From: Candidatus Binatia bacterium
GTDB lineage: Bacteria > Desulfobacterota > Binatia > Bin18
Reading direction: 5' to 3'
NCBI GenBank assembly: GCA_951812575.1
Contig: OX638322.1
Location: 4,654,501 to 4,718,500, forward strand
DNA: 64,000 bases
Shown here: positions 41,942-50,754 of the stretch, piece after piece
Layout: each line of letters starts with the position of its first letter
Position numbering within the stretch: position 1 is the first letter of the stretch
Position numbers and translations under genes: made by a program
The notes under the pieces: model-generated
Told to the model about the DNA's origin: nothing
What the model saw: only the letters and a program-made list of their open reading frames with translations
Databases searched by the model: none

Positions 41942-42562
41942 ATGAAGAGCCCCCCGTCTGAAAAGCCTGCAAAGAAAAAGACGAAAAGTACGACGGCGGT
42001 GAAATCTGCAAAAAAACCAGCGAAAAAGTCGGTCAAAACTGCTGCCAAGAAAGAAACAGCCGTGAAAAAGGGCAAAACGGCAGCCAAGAAAACAACACCG
42101 ACCAAAGCAGCCGCCAAGAGACGCCCTCTGGAGCCTGCAGAAGTAAAAACGGTGTCTCCCTCCCCTCCCCCTCCTCCGCCAGAGCCCGTCGCGCCTCCGG
42201 TCCCCCCTCCCCAAGCGTCCGATCAGGGACTCGAAGAGGAGTCGTCACTGTCCGCGGCATCTCCGGTCTTTGTGAAGCGAGATCTGACCGGACCGGACGG
42301 GAGCATCCGTCCCGGCTGGGAAATGTGGATTGGTGACCATTGCTTTGGGCGGGCGGATAGCAAGGACCTGCTGCTGGCAAGCTTCGAACGGCTCCAGAGT
42401 CCGCCGAGTAGTTTTCACTGGCGTGAGGTCCGCAATCGAATGCCGATACGTGGTCGCGCCAAACGGCCCCCGGTCCCACAAAAGACGGAGCCTGTAGCCG
42501 GCCACGCTGAGGAACTGGTCGATGATCTGGACGACGTCGAGGAAACACAGGACGGCTCATAA
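41942..42562 (+). CDS. Histone H1-like Lys/Ala-rich protein with novel C-terminal domain
   Basis: 206 residues, AGAGGAA site. Residues 1-62 are almost only Lys, Ala, Thr, Pro and Ser (KPAKKSVKTAAKK, KKGKTAAKKTTPTKAAAKRR), like bacterial histone H1-type proteins and AlgP tails that bind DNA. A proline linker (PSPPPPPPEP) leads to an acidic stretch and then a compact region with VKRDLTGPDGSIRPGWEMWI and GDHCFGRADSKDLLLASFER that I do not recognise. It ends in an acidic tail (ELVDDLDDVEETQ). A nucleoid or DNA-bridging role is inferred. It is followed by a good terminator. Confidence 0.6.
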   Translation: MKSPPSEKPAKKKTKSTTAVKSAKKPAKKSVKTAAKKETAVKKGKTAAKKTTPTKAAAKRRPLEPAEVKTVSPSPPPPPPEPVAPPVPPPQASDQGLEEESSLSAASPVFVKRDLTGPDGSIRPGWEMWIGDHCFGRADSKDLLLASFERLQSPPSSFHWREVRNRMPIRGRAKRPPVPQKTEPVAGHAEELVDDLDDVEETQDGS

Positions 42563-42593
42563 GTCCTACGCGTCAACGCAATCGACACGCAGG

Positions 42594-42627
42594 AAAAAGG
42601 ATACTCTGAGATGGGTGTCCTTTTTTT
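42594..42627 (+). terminator. Rho-independent terminator
   Basis: AAAAAGGATAC pairs with GTGTCCTTTTT (one G-T pair) and runs into seven T residues, 30 bases after the histone-like gene. Confidence 0.8.
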
Positions 42628-42705
42628 GTATAGGCTCCACGTCGTCCGGTTTTTCAAGGTGTCCCGCCGTAAACAGGTCGCACAGGAGAAGATAGGAGGC
42701 ACGAT

Positions 42706-43599
42706 ATGGAACGGATTGGTTTCATCGGACTGGGCATTATGGGCAAGCCCATGGCCCGGAATCTCCTCAAAGCGGGCTACCCGTTGACCGTTTATAATCG
42801 GAGCGACGGCCCGGTTAAAGAACTGGTTGCGGCAGGAGCCGTAGCGGCAGCATCGCCCCAAGCAGTGGCAGCAAAGGCGGATGTCGTGGTCACCATCGTC
42901 ACGGACACCCCCGATGTGCAGCAGGTGCTCCTCGGGGAGAACGGTGTCAACAACACCATTGCGCCAGACGTTGTTGTTATTGACATGAGTACGATCTCGC
43001 CCACAGCAACCCGGGAAATAGCGCGCATCATTCAAGAAAAAGGTGCGTCTATGCTCGACGCCCCGGTCAGTGGCGGCGAGGGAGGGGCCATCGCGGGAAC
43101 GCTCTCTATCATGGTTGGTGGAGAGGAAGCCGTCTTCAATCGGTGTTTACCCATCTTCGAAACCCTGGGGAAAAACATCGTTCATGTCGGTCAGAGCGGG
43201 GCTGGCCAGCTCACCAAACTCTGCAACCAGATCGCGGTAGCGGTGACCAATCTGGCGATGAGCGAAGCCTTGATCTTTGGAGCGAAGTCCGGACTGGACC
43301 TGAAGAAAATGCAACACGCCATTCAGGGCGGAGCCGCGGGTTCATGGCAACTCTCGAACCTCGCCCCCCGTGTTCTGGAGCGGGACTTTGCCCCTGGTTT
43401 TATGGTCAGGCTCCAACAAAAAGACCTGCGGCTCGTGCTGCAAGAGGCCGACCGGCTGAAACTGTCCCTGCCCGCCACCAGCCTCGTCCACCATCTCTTT
43501 CATGCCCTTGAAAGCCAGGGGGCTGGAGACGAGGGAACACAAGCCTTGATCAAAGTCTTGGAACAACTCGCTGGAGTTGAGGTGAAACAAGAGGACTAA
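42706..43599 (+). CDS. NAD(P)-dependent 3-hydroxyisobutyrate dehydrogenase family protein
   Basis: 297 residues, TAGGAGG site. Rossmann motif MERIGFIGLGIMGKPMARNL, substrate-binding MLDAPVSGGEGGAIAGTLSI, and the catalytic Lys region GQLTKLCNQI. It is of the same size as GarR (tartronate semialdehyde reductase) and MmsB (3-hydroxyisobutyrate dehydrogenase), which cannot be told apart here. NAD(H) versus NADP(H): the Asn-Arg-Ser after strand two (VYNRSD) hints at NADP(H). No operon partner. Confidence 0.88.
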   Translation: MERIGFIGLGIMGKPMARNLLKAGYPLTVYNRSDGPVKELVAAGAVAAASPQAVAAKADVVVTIVTDTPDVQQVLLGENGVNNTIAPDVVVIDMSTISPTATREIARIIQEKGASMLDAPVSGGEGGAIAGTLSIMVGGEEAVFNRCLPIFETLGKNIVHVGQSGAGQLTKLCNQIAVAVTNLAMSEALIFGAKSGLDLKKMQHAIQGGAAGSWQLSNLAPRVLERDFAPGFMVRLQQKDLRLVLQEADRLKLSLPATSLVHHLFHALESQGAGDEGTQALIKVLEQLAGVEVKQED

Positions 43600-43611
43600 G
43601 CAGAAAAGACA

Positions 43612-43662
43612 ACAGGGGGAAGAGCAACGCGATGGTTGAGACGGCGTTGCTCTTCCCCCTGT
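43612..43662. terminator. Perfect 19-bp inverted repeat between convergent genes
   Basis: ACAGGGGGAAGAGCAACGC (43612-43630) and its exact complement (43644-43662) surround a 13-base loop. It lies between the ends of the dehydrogenase and the muconolactone-isomerase-like gene, so it probably stops transcription from both sides. T-tracts are absent. Confidence 0.65.
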
Positions 43663-43667
43663 ACGGC

Positions 43668-43988
43668 CTAACCTTGGGACAAGGTCTTCAGATCTTCGGC
43701 CCAGTTTTCGTATGGACGCAGGGGCAGTATTTCCACGTCTGAGACGATATGCGCGTAGCCAAGCTCCCAGATCGGCAGCCCATTGATCGCTTGATCAAGC
43801 ATATCGCCTGACTCCACATCCATGACCACCAGCACCTCGGGTTTGCCCGCAACCTTCCAAATCCCTTGAATGACGCCGGCTTCCTTCGCCCCCAGGGCGG
43901 CTTCGGACTCTTTCCGCCAGACGGTATAAAAGTCTTTATTCGACATGTCGGCAGGCTTGTTAATCCTCGCTTTGAACATCAGCAGCAT
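43668..43988 (-). CDS. Muconolactone delta-isomerase-like protein
   Basis: 106 residues from ATG 43988 behind AAAGGAG. MLLMFKARINKPADMSNKDF at the start, then WRKESEAALGAKEAGVIQG and SDVEILPLRPY, is the ferredoxin-like fold of muconolactone isomerase (CatC). CatC moves the ring double bond in the catechol ortho-cleavage path. No other cat gene is nearby, so a related dimeric alpha-beta-barrel function is possible. Confidence 0.8.
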   Translation of the reverse strand: MLLMFKARINKPADMSNKDFYTVWRKESEAALGAKEAGVIQGIWKVAGKPEVLVVMDVESGDMLDQAINGLPIWELGYAHIVSDVEILPLRPYENWAEDLKTLSQG

Positions 43989-44088
43989 AACGGTCTCCTT
44001 TCTGTCGTGTGCAATACGTTGACACGACCTATAGCCGACCTCCTCCGCATTCGTCAAATATATCTCGCCCGGTATGCTCACATGGACC

Positions 44089-44117
44089 CATATTGTCCGC
44101 GAACAGTGGACAATATG
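44089..44117. promoter_or_regulatory. Perfect 10-bp palindrome in divergent promoter
   Basis: CATATTGTCC and GGACAATATG separated by nine bases, 30 bases before the histidine kinase start and about 100 upstream of the divergent CatC-like gene. A regulator-binding site is likely. It may be recognised by the missing response regulator. Confidence 0.6.
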
Positions 44118-44148
44118 ACGCGGTATCAGGTATGGTGTGTGTCTCCCT

Positions 44149-45945
44149 ATGGCAGCCATATCTAGTGCATTCTGGGCTCCCCCCCTACAAGGGACGGTAG
44201 CCCATCACACGCCGAGCGAGAAAATTCTGGCGCGGCTGCGCTGGCTTGCATTAGGAGTCGGAGTGGGATTGCTCTGGTTCAATCCGCCTGCTCTTTTCCA
44301 AGCCGTCAGGCAATACTGTCTTCTTGGCGGCGTCCTGTATTGTCTCTTCGGTCAATATTTTGCCTATCGTCACTATAAAGGGACGCCACTACCCTTTCCT
44401 ATTGGGCTGGGTGACGTGATCTTTGTCACTGTGCTGTGTGGCGTCAGTGGTGGTCTGTTGAGCCCGCTGTCTGTCTATTTGTATGGACTCACCCTGATCG
44501 CAACGCTCCGCTTTGGCTGGCAGGCCGGCTTCGGTATGGCGTTCGCTGCGAGTGTAGCCTCAGGGCTGCTGCTCTTCCTTGTTCCGCCGGCATCCGCCTC
44601 AATCCCTGAGTTCTACTCCAGCCTCGCCTTTCGCGGCGCCCTGCTTTTTGGCATTGCCGGTCTGGCAGGCCTTTTTTCTGCACAACACCCCTCGCAGGAT
44701 AGCCTGCCGAAAGCGGCTTCAGACCCTCAGCAAGCCAATCAAATCGAGACCCTGCAAGAGAAACTCGCGCTCTTGGAAATTGACCCGCTCCTCCAACAGC
44801 TTGTTGAGGAAGTGTCGCGACGTATTCCCTGCCGCGGCGTGTGCGTTGTCCTTCTTGATCCGGACACCCAGGCGTGCCTCAAGGTCAAAACGGCAGGGTC
44901 TTTTCCAACGCTTGCCCCCTCTACGTGGGACCGTTCCTTTGCCAAAGGCGGCGCTCTGCGGGCGGCGCTCAACCTTGGTCTCAGTGTCCTCAATACCTCA
45001 CAGGATATTTATGCGCGTTTACAAGCGCTCTCTGAAAAAGAACTGGCGCAGCGACATCTCCTCATCCATCCGCTTGGCGATGCCCCGTTACTCGGCTGTT
45101 TTCTCCTGTCTGATAGAAAACAACGCGGCGGTTTTCGTCCCCAAGACAACGAGGTTCTCGCAGACATTGCTCAATATGCCCTGCCTGTCGTGCAGCGCGC
45201 CTACACACTGGTTGAGACTCGGCGGTCGGTAAGGGAGCTGCGTGGCCTCCTGCATGCCGTGCTCAACGCGCAAGAAGAAGAACGCCAGCGGATCGTCAGC
45301 GAATGGCATCACCAGATAGAAGAACGGCTCTTTCGCGTCTTCCAAGACTTTCACGGCTTTCAGGAATTCGTCCTGCAACATGCCCCAGCGGGTCGTGAAC
45401 GCTTTAGCAAGCTTGCCGCCGAACTGGATACGATTTCGGTGCTCGTCCGTCAGTTTACCAATGGGTTGTTACCGCCGGTGCTTGAAGACTTCGGCCTGGT
45501 GCAGGCACTCCGTGCCTATGTGACCGACTTGCAGGAACACGAGCCCTTTGAGGTGGTCATGCAGGCGGATGATGGGGATCGACCTCTTCCGGCCCAAACG
45601 AGCCGCACGCTCTTTCGCATTACCCAAGAGGCCCTTCACAACATACAGCGGCACGCCAAGGCCAACCATGTGCAGATTGCCCTGAGCTTTGAGCAGCAGG
45701 GCGTGTCCCTCATCATTAAAGATGACGGGCAGGGGTTTCAGCCGGAACAGCCTATTCCCGGCCATTACGGCCTGCTCTATATGCGCGAGCAGGCCGTCTC
45801 CTGTGGCGGGCGTTTCTCGGTGCAGAGCCAGCACGGTCGTGGCACCGAGGTACGGGTGGAACTCCCCATCACGAAAGATTCTGCCCTGGCCCCTGACGCA
45901 CGGGCGGGGAGCTTTCCGCCGCCCCCGCCCGTATCCGAGTCGTAG
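44149..45945 (+). CDS. Orphan sensor histidine kinase, HisKA_3/NarL-type
   Basis: 598 residues from ATG 44149 (GTG 44137 possible; no clear ribosome site). Residues 25-175 have five or six membrane helices. A GAF-like region follows (VCVVLLDPDTQACLKVKTAG), then the phosphorylation helix EEERQRIVSEWHHQIEERL, where the usual ELHD is EWHH. The HATPase has RITQEALHNIQRHAKANHVQ, KDDGQGFQP and GLLYMREQAVSCGGRF. Such kinases pair with NarL-type regulators, but no response regulator is encoded nearby. The last 25 residues are a Pro-rich tail. Confidence 0.85.
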   Translation: MAAISSAFWAPPLQGTVAHHTPSEKILARLRWLALGVGVGLLWFNPPALFQAVRQYCLLGGVLYCLFGQYFAYRHYKGTPLPFPIGLGDVIFVTVLCGVSGGLLSPLSVYLYGLTLIATLRFGWQAGFGMAFAASVASGLLLFLVPPASASIPEFYSSLAFRGALLFGIAGLAGLFSAQHPSQDSLPKAASDPQQANQIETLQEKLALLEIDPLLQQLVEEVSRRIPCRGVCVVLLDPDTQACLKVKTAGSFPTLAPSTWDRSFAKGGALRAALNLGLSVLNTSQDIYARLQALSEKELAQRHLLIHPLGDAPLLGCFLLSDRKQRGGFRPQDNEVLADIAQYALPVVQRAYTLVETRRSVRELRGLLHAVLNAQEEERQRIVSEWHHQIEERLFRVFQDFHGFQEFVLQHAPAGRERFSKLAAELDTISVLVRQFTNGLLPPVLEDFGLVQALRAYVTDLQEHEPFEVVMQADDGDRPLPAQTSRTLFRITQEALHNIQRHAKANHVQIALSFEQQGVSLIIKDDGQGFQPEQPIPGHYGLLYMREQAVSCGGRFSVQSQHGRGTEVRVELPITKDSALAPDARAGSFPPPPPVSES

Positions 45946-46078
45946 TCGCACCCACGTTGTCGCGACCCTGGCTTCGCCGGAGCGCGCCTGCTCCGTATTG
46001 AGCTTCACATTCTTTGGCAGACCCGATAGCATAGCGACCCAGGCACGTTGCCGTCTCGACCATACGGGAGTTTGTCAC

Positions 46079-47209
46079 ATGAAGTTTCACCTTTTCATCT
46101 ATGCCACCCTAGGCCGTCGTCACGAACTCGAAGCCGGCATGGCGGGCAAGCGGCCCGAACTCTACCAACGCATGCTCGGTGAAGTGGCGGAGTATGCCCA
46201 GTTTGCGGACGAGGTGGGCTACGCTGGCTTTGGGCATCCCGAACATCATCTGCAAATTGAGGGCTTTGAAGCCAGCAACGAGCCAGGCTTGTTGTCCATG
46301 TGGATTGGTCAACATAGTAAAAAGCTCCGCGTGAATATGGTCGGCTGGGTTGCGCCAACGCATAATCCTGTCCGCACCGCAGAGTATATTGCGACCCTCG
46401 ACCACATGCTCAAAGGCCGTTTGGCAGTCGGCATGGTGCGGGGCTATCAGGCGCGCTGGGTGCATAATTTTCGCATCCGTCCCGACCTGAACGCGGTCGG
46501 CGCCTGGAATCGCAATTCGGAAGACGACAATATGAACCGCGAATATTTTCGTGAGTTCGTCGAAGTGGTGCTCACCGCTTTGAAAGAAGATACCTTCAGC
46601 TATCAGGGCAAATACTGGACGATTCCGCCTGAGGACTTTGTCAATCCGCACCAGCAAGGGGTGTATACGCAATATGGAACTGGTGTAGATGCGGACATGC
46701 GCATCCGCGAGATTGGTATTGCGCCCAAACCATATCAAGACCCGCACCCACCCATCTACGGCGGTTTCACCCATAGTATGCGCACGGCGCTCTTCTGGGC
46801 ACGCTACGGCGGTAAGCCTATCGTCCTGGCCTCAGACCTCGATTTCTGTCAACGGCTGTGGTCCGGTTATCACGACGAGGCGCTGAAACACGGTCATGAT
46901 ATTCAGCCCGGAGACGAAGCCGCTTGGGGCGGTGCAATGATCTGCCATAAAAACACCTCGACGGCGCAGGAGTGGCTGACCGACCCTATGTGGATGTGGG
47001 ACACCTGGTTTACCCCGTTTGGCCAGGGACATCCTGAGTTATTGGTTGGCGACCCGGATACGATTTCCCGCCGTATTGAAAAAGCGAGCAAGAAATTCCC
47101 CATCAAAGAGTGCTTTCTCCTCATCCAGCAGGGGATTCATGAGCGTGAACAGGTACTCAGTTCGCTTGACCTGTTCGCCAACAAAGTCATGCCTCGCTTT
47201 GCCGATTAG
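46079..47209 (+). CDS. LLM class flavin-dependent oxidoreductase
   Basis: 376 residues starting MKFHLFIYATLGRRHELEAG. Luciferase-like marks: FGHPEHHLQIEGFEASNEPG (EHH), MLKGRLAVGMVRGYQARWV, HPPIYGGFTHSMRTALFWAR and the tail LFANKVMPRFAD. It is a long subfamily with many Trp residues in the C-terminal region (WMWDTWFTPFG). The next gene 80 bases on is hyuA, so it may belong to the same catabolic region. Substrate unknown. Confidence 0.85.
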   Translation: MKFHLFIYATLGRRHELEAGMAGKRPELYQRMLGEVAEYAQFADEVGYAGFGHPEHHLQIEGFEASNEPGLLSMWIGQHSKKLRVNMVGWVAPTHNPVRTAEYIATLDHMLKGRLAVGMVRGYQARWVHNFRIRPDLNAVGAWNRNSEDDNMNREYFREFVEVVLTALKEDTFSYQGKYWTIPPEDFVNPHQQGVYTQYGTGVDADMRIREIGIAPKPYQDPHPPIYGGFTHSMRTALFWARYGGKPIVLASDLDFCQRLWSGYHDEALKHGHDIQPGDEAAWGGAMICHKNTSTAQEWLTDPMWMWDTWFTPFGQGHPELLVGDPDTISRRIEKASKKFPIKECFLLIQQGIHEREQVLSSLDLFANKVMPRFAD

Positions 47210-47290
47210 AGCGCGCATGCTTTCCCAGGGTATCCTCTTTCATACAGCGCGGTTACAGGGGACCGCGCTGCACGCCTGTCCCAGACGCTC

Positions 47291-49327
47291 ATGACTACGA
47301 CCGTTGGCATCGATATTGGCGGGACATTTACCGATGTGCTGGTCTATAACGGTAACGGCTCCGTCTTTCATAAGAAAATCCCGTCCTCGTCTGATCCGGC
47401 CGAGAGCCTTTACGCGGCTTTTTCTGTCCTCCGCACGCAGCATCTGAGCCCAGACACGCTCCTCTACAGCACGACGCTTGCCACAAATGCCTTACTCCAA
47501 CACCGCCTGCCGCGTATCGGTCTACTCATCACCGCGGGCTTCCGCCATATTTTGGAGTTGAACCAGCCTCAACAAGAGCCAGACGACGGCTCCTCTCCGT
47601 CCCTGCCTTCTCGGCCAGTGGTTCCGCTTGAAGACATCCACGAGGTGACCGAACGGCTTGATGCCCAGGGAAATGTACACATATCCATTGTCGCAGAAGA
47701 GGTACCGGCAATAGCCGCCTGGTGCCATGCCCAAAACCTGAAGACTCTAGCCATCTCGCTCTTACACAGCGCTCGCAATCCTGAGCCGGAGCGGCGGCTA
47801 AGAGCCTTGCTGCTCGCGGAAGATTCCTCTCTACATGTGCTGCTCTCGTCCGATGTTCTGCCCGAAGCACGCGAATATGAGCGCACCGCGGCCACCTGTC
47901 TGAACGCGGCTCTCCAGTCGTTGCTGGGAGCACATCTCAGTCGAATAGGGCGCTCCATGCAGGAGGGCGGCCTGCACCAGCCGCCGCTGGTCATGCAGTC
48001 GTCCGGCGGACTGCACGGCGGAGAGCGTGTCAGTCAGCGGCCTTTGACAACCGTTTTCTCGGGGCCGAGTGCGGCAGCGGTCGCCATGGCCCGCGTTGGA
48101 GACTCCAGCGGATTCTCCAACCTGGTCACGTTTGACATGGGTGGGACCTCAACTGATATCGCCCTCGTCCGGGCCGGCCAGCCAGTGCTCACCACACACG
48201 GCCAAGTCGGCGGATATCCGCTCCGCACGCCCATGGTCGATATCACCTCCATTGGGGCGGGCGGTGGCTCCATTGCCCAGGTTGACCCGGATACACGCTG
48301 GCGCGTTGGTCCGCTCAGCGCTGGCGCCGATCCCGGTCCGTGCTGTTATGGCAGAGGCGGAACACAGGTGACTGTCACCGATGCCAACCTCCTCCTGCAT
48401 CGTCTCCCCCCGTCGCTGCTTGACGGAGCGCTTCCTCTTTCACAGGAAGCGGCTGAAGAAGCGCTCTTTGCATTTGGACAGTCGCGTTGCAAAAGCGCTA
48501 CAGAAACCGCCCAAGACATCGTCCAATTGGTGAATCACACCATGTGTGGAGCCATCCGTCGCGTGTGTACGCAGCGCGGCCTCGATCCTCGGGAGGCGAC
48601 TTTGATGGCCGGAGGCGGAGCCGGTCCGTTGCACGCCGCCGACCTGTCAACTCTGCTCGGCATATTAACGGTCGTGGTTCCAGCCCAGCCGGGATTTGCC
48701 GCCCCCTTCGGCTTATTCTATGCCGATGTCCGGGAGGATTATGCCGCGCCCGCCCCACCCGACGCCACGCTTGATCCCCAGCGGCTGACCCACCTCTTTA
48801 CGCAGCTCGAACACCAGGCTGAGGCCACCTTGAGTCAGCAATCCATACCGGCCGCACCCAGAAAGTTCAGGCGGTCAGCGGATTTTCACTATGTCGATAT
48901 GTCAACCCATCTCACTCTCGACATTCCACAGGGCAGGCTCACTAGCGATATCCTCCACCAGGCAGTCACCCAGTTTCATCACCAGCACGAGCAGCTCTGC
49001 GGCTTTTCTTTTCAGGGACGAAAAGATGTCCACCTGTCCACCCTACGGACAACCGCTATTGCCACGCGGCCAAAGCCGGCGCTGCCCACGATCGCCGAAC
49101 AGACCGGCCCCGTGCAGCCGATAGACACACGCTCAGTCTTCTTTTTTGAAACGCGCGGCTTTCTGACCTGTCCGGTCTATACACGAACGCACCTCGGGGC
49201 CGGGGCTGCCCTCACTGGCCCGGCGGTGGTTGAACAGTACGATGCTACCACGCTCATCCCGCCGGACTGCCGAGCCAGAGTCGATCAGTTTGGCACGCTG
49301 ATTCTGAAGCGCACTATTTCCCAATAG
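47291..49327 (+). CDS. hyuA: Hydantoinase/oxoprolinase family protein, HyuA-type subunit
   Basis: 678 residues. ASKHA ATPase motifs: TVGIDIGGTFTDVLVYN at the N-terminus and LVTFDMGGTSTDIALVRAGQ in the middle, with GAGGGSIAQVDP. HyuA proteins use ATP to open hydantoins or 5-oxoproline, or form carboxylases with HyuB-type partners. This copy has no hyuB directly beside it: a membrane phosphoesterase follows, then a second hyuA with hyuB. It may share that hyuB or act alone. Confidence 0.88.
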   Translation: MTTTVGIDIGGTFTDVLVYNGNGSVFHKKIPSSSDPAESLYAAFSVLRTQHLSPDTLLYSTTLATNALLQHRLPRIGLLITAGFRHILELNQPQQEPDDGSSPSLPSRPVVPLEDIHEVTERLDAQGNVHISIVAEEVPAIAAWCHAQNLKTLAISLLHSARNPEPERRLRALLLAEDSSLHVLLSSDVLPEAREYERTAATCLNAALQSLLGAHLSRIGRSMQEGGLHQPPLVMQSSGGLHGGERVSQRPLTTVFSGPSAAAVAMARVGDSSGFSNLVTFDMGGTSTDIALVRAGQPVLTTHGQVGGYPLRTPMVDITSIGAGGGSIAQVDPDTRWRVGPLSAGADPGPCCYGRGGTQVTVTDANLLLHRLPPSLLDGALPLSQEAAEEALFAFGQSRCKSATETAQDIVQLVNHTMCGAIRRVCTQRGLDPREATLMAGGGAGPLHAADLSTLLGILTVVVPAQPGFAAPFGLFYADVREDYAAPAPPDATLDPQRLTHLFTQLEHQAEATLSQQSIPAAPRKFRRSADFHYVDMSTHLTLDIPQGRLTSDILHQAVTQFHHQHEQLCGFSFQGRKDVHLSTLRTTAIATRPKPALPTIAEQTGPVQPIDTRSVFFFETRGFLTCPVYTRTHLGAGAALTGPAVVEQYDATTLIPPDCRARVDQFGTLILKRTISQ

Positions 49328-49344
49328 GTTGGATTGTTTATCTC

Positions 49345-50688
49345 ATGCCCATCCACGCGCAACTCAACACCCTGGTCAGCCGTCGCGCACAATGCGTCTG
49401 GCATATCGGTCTCAATCTCTTTCTGCTCCTGGCAGCCTGTGCCATGTGGCAGTGGGTCACCTGGCGGGCGGTGTATCTGGTCGCCATGGTTCCGATTGCC
49501 ATCATGCCCTTCTCGTATGCCCGACACCGTTTGCACACCTACTGCCTCAGCCTGCTGGGGCCTTCTTCCCTGTCGCTCGCGCTCTTCAGCCTGGTCGGAA
49601 TGATATTCGATGCCATTATGGCGTTGCAAATCCTGACCGCCCGGTCCGGCGATCCGCTGCCGATTCTGCACGCGCCTGGCATCTCCTGGATCGGCGCTCT
49701 GTGGTATAGCGCCTATGGCATCCTCGTGTTTGGCTATGTCGGTCTCGACACTCTCCGAGGATTGATCCAACTGGCGAAGCGCGGGAGCGCGTGGTGCATA
49801 CGGCACCAGCCCCGACACGATAGCCTGCCCTCTCCCGAGCGACGTCAATTCATGCAACAGCTCGGCCTGCTGGGCGCGGGGGCGCCGTTTTTCTTTTCGC
49901 TGTCGAGCGTCAAACTTACCTATGATTTCCAGGTTGAGGAACGAGACCTCAGCCTGCCCGCCTGGCCTACAGCGCTCGACGGGCTGCGGGTCGCCCATCT
50001 GTCGGACATCCATGTTGGTGGAGAAATGGACCGCCCCAAGCTGCTCCACGTTGCCGCGCTGACAAATGAAGCCAAACCCGACATCGTGCTGCATACCGGA
50101 GACTTTCTGACGCATCGGACCGGCGATTTTGACCTGCCGCTGTACGAAGCGCTGGCCCGGATCAACGCGCCGTATGGCCAGTGGGCCTGCTTGGGCAACC
50201 ATGATTTCGACGCTCCTGACCGCCTCGTCCGGTATTTGCGTCAGTCCGGCGTCACCACCTTACGCAATCGTCTGACGACGCTCTCGATTGATGGACAGCC
50301 CCTGGAGCTCGCCGGCCTGGACTTTCTCTTCCAGCGTTTTGATCGCGCGGGGCTCTACCACCGCCTCATCGGTTCCTGGGGTCCACGGCAGCCGGTTCCG
50401 CGCATTCTGCTCAACCACGACCCGCGCGCCTTTGTTGCCCTGCCGACGCGCTGTGCCGACCTGGTATTGTCCGGCCATACCCATGGCGGGCACGCCGGCA
50501 TTCAACTGGGCAAAGACCGGGCGGTGAGTGTTGTCGGCCTGCTCGGTATTCCTGACCAGGGGCTGTATCGTCGTGCGGATATGCAGATGTTTGTCACGCG
50601 CTGTGTCGGATTCTACGGCTACCCTATGCGGCTGGGGATTCCGCCGGAGATCTCGATTTTGACGCTCCGTTCGGCGCAGAAGACGTAA
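49345..50688 (+). CDS. Membrane-anchored metallophosphoesterase, YaeI-like
   Basis: 447 residues. About four membrane helices in residues 20-150 (LNLFLLLAACAMWQWVTWRA and onward), then a calcineurin-like phosphoesterase with LRVAHLSDIHVGGEMDR, VLHTGDFLTHRTGDF, WACLGNHDFDAPD, RILLNHDPRAF and LSGHTHGGHAGIQL: all metal ligands are present. YaeI-type enzymes act on lipid-linked or UDP-linked phosphodiesters at the membrane. It sits 17 bases after hyuA and 66 before the second hyuA, so it seems to be in one transcript with both. Confidence 0.87.
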   Translation: MPIHAQLNTLVSRRAQCVWHIGLNLFLLLAACAMWQWVTWRAVYLVAMVPIAIMPFSYARHRLHTYCLSLLGPSSLSLALFSLVGMIFDAIMALQILTARSGDPLPILHAPGISWIGALWYSAYGILVFGYVGLDTLRGLIQLAKRGSAWCIRHQPRHDSLPSPERRQFMQQLGLLGAGAPFFFSLSSVKLTYDFQVEERDLSLPAWPTALDGLRVAHLSDIHVGGEMDRPKLLHVAALTNEAKPDIVLHTGDFLTHRTGDFDLPLYEALARINAPYGQWACLGNHDFDAPDRLVRYLRQSGVTTLRNRLTTLSIDGQPLELAGLDFLFQRFDRAGLYHRLIGSWGPRQPVPRILLNHDPRAFVALPTRCADLVLSGHTHGGHAGIQLGKDRAVSVVGLLGIPDQGLYRRADMQMFVTRCVGFYGYPMRLGIPPEISILTLRSAQKT

Positions 50689-50754
50689 CGGATAGCTATT
50701 TTTCTGTAGACAGGTCCGGCCAGGCACCCTACATTAGCCTGGAGGAGGGACAGT

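Noticed and set aside
49285..50202. 305-codon frame antisense to the membrane metallophosphoesterase
   Set aside because: The phosphoesterase ligands are all on the plus strand.
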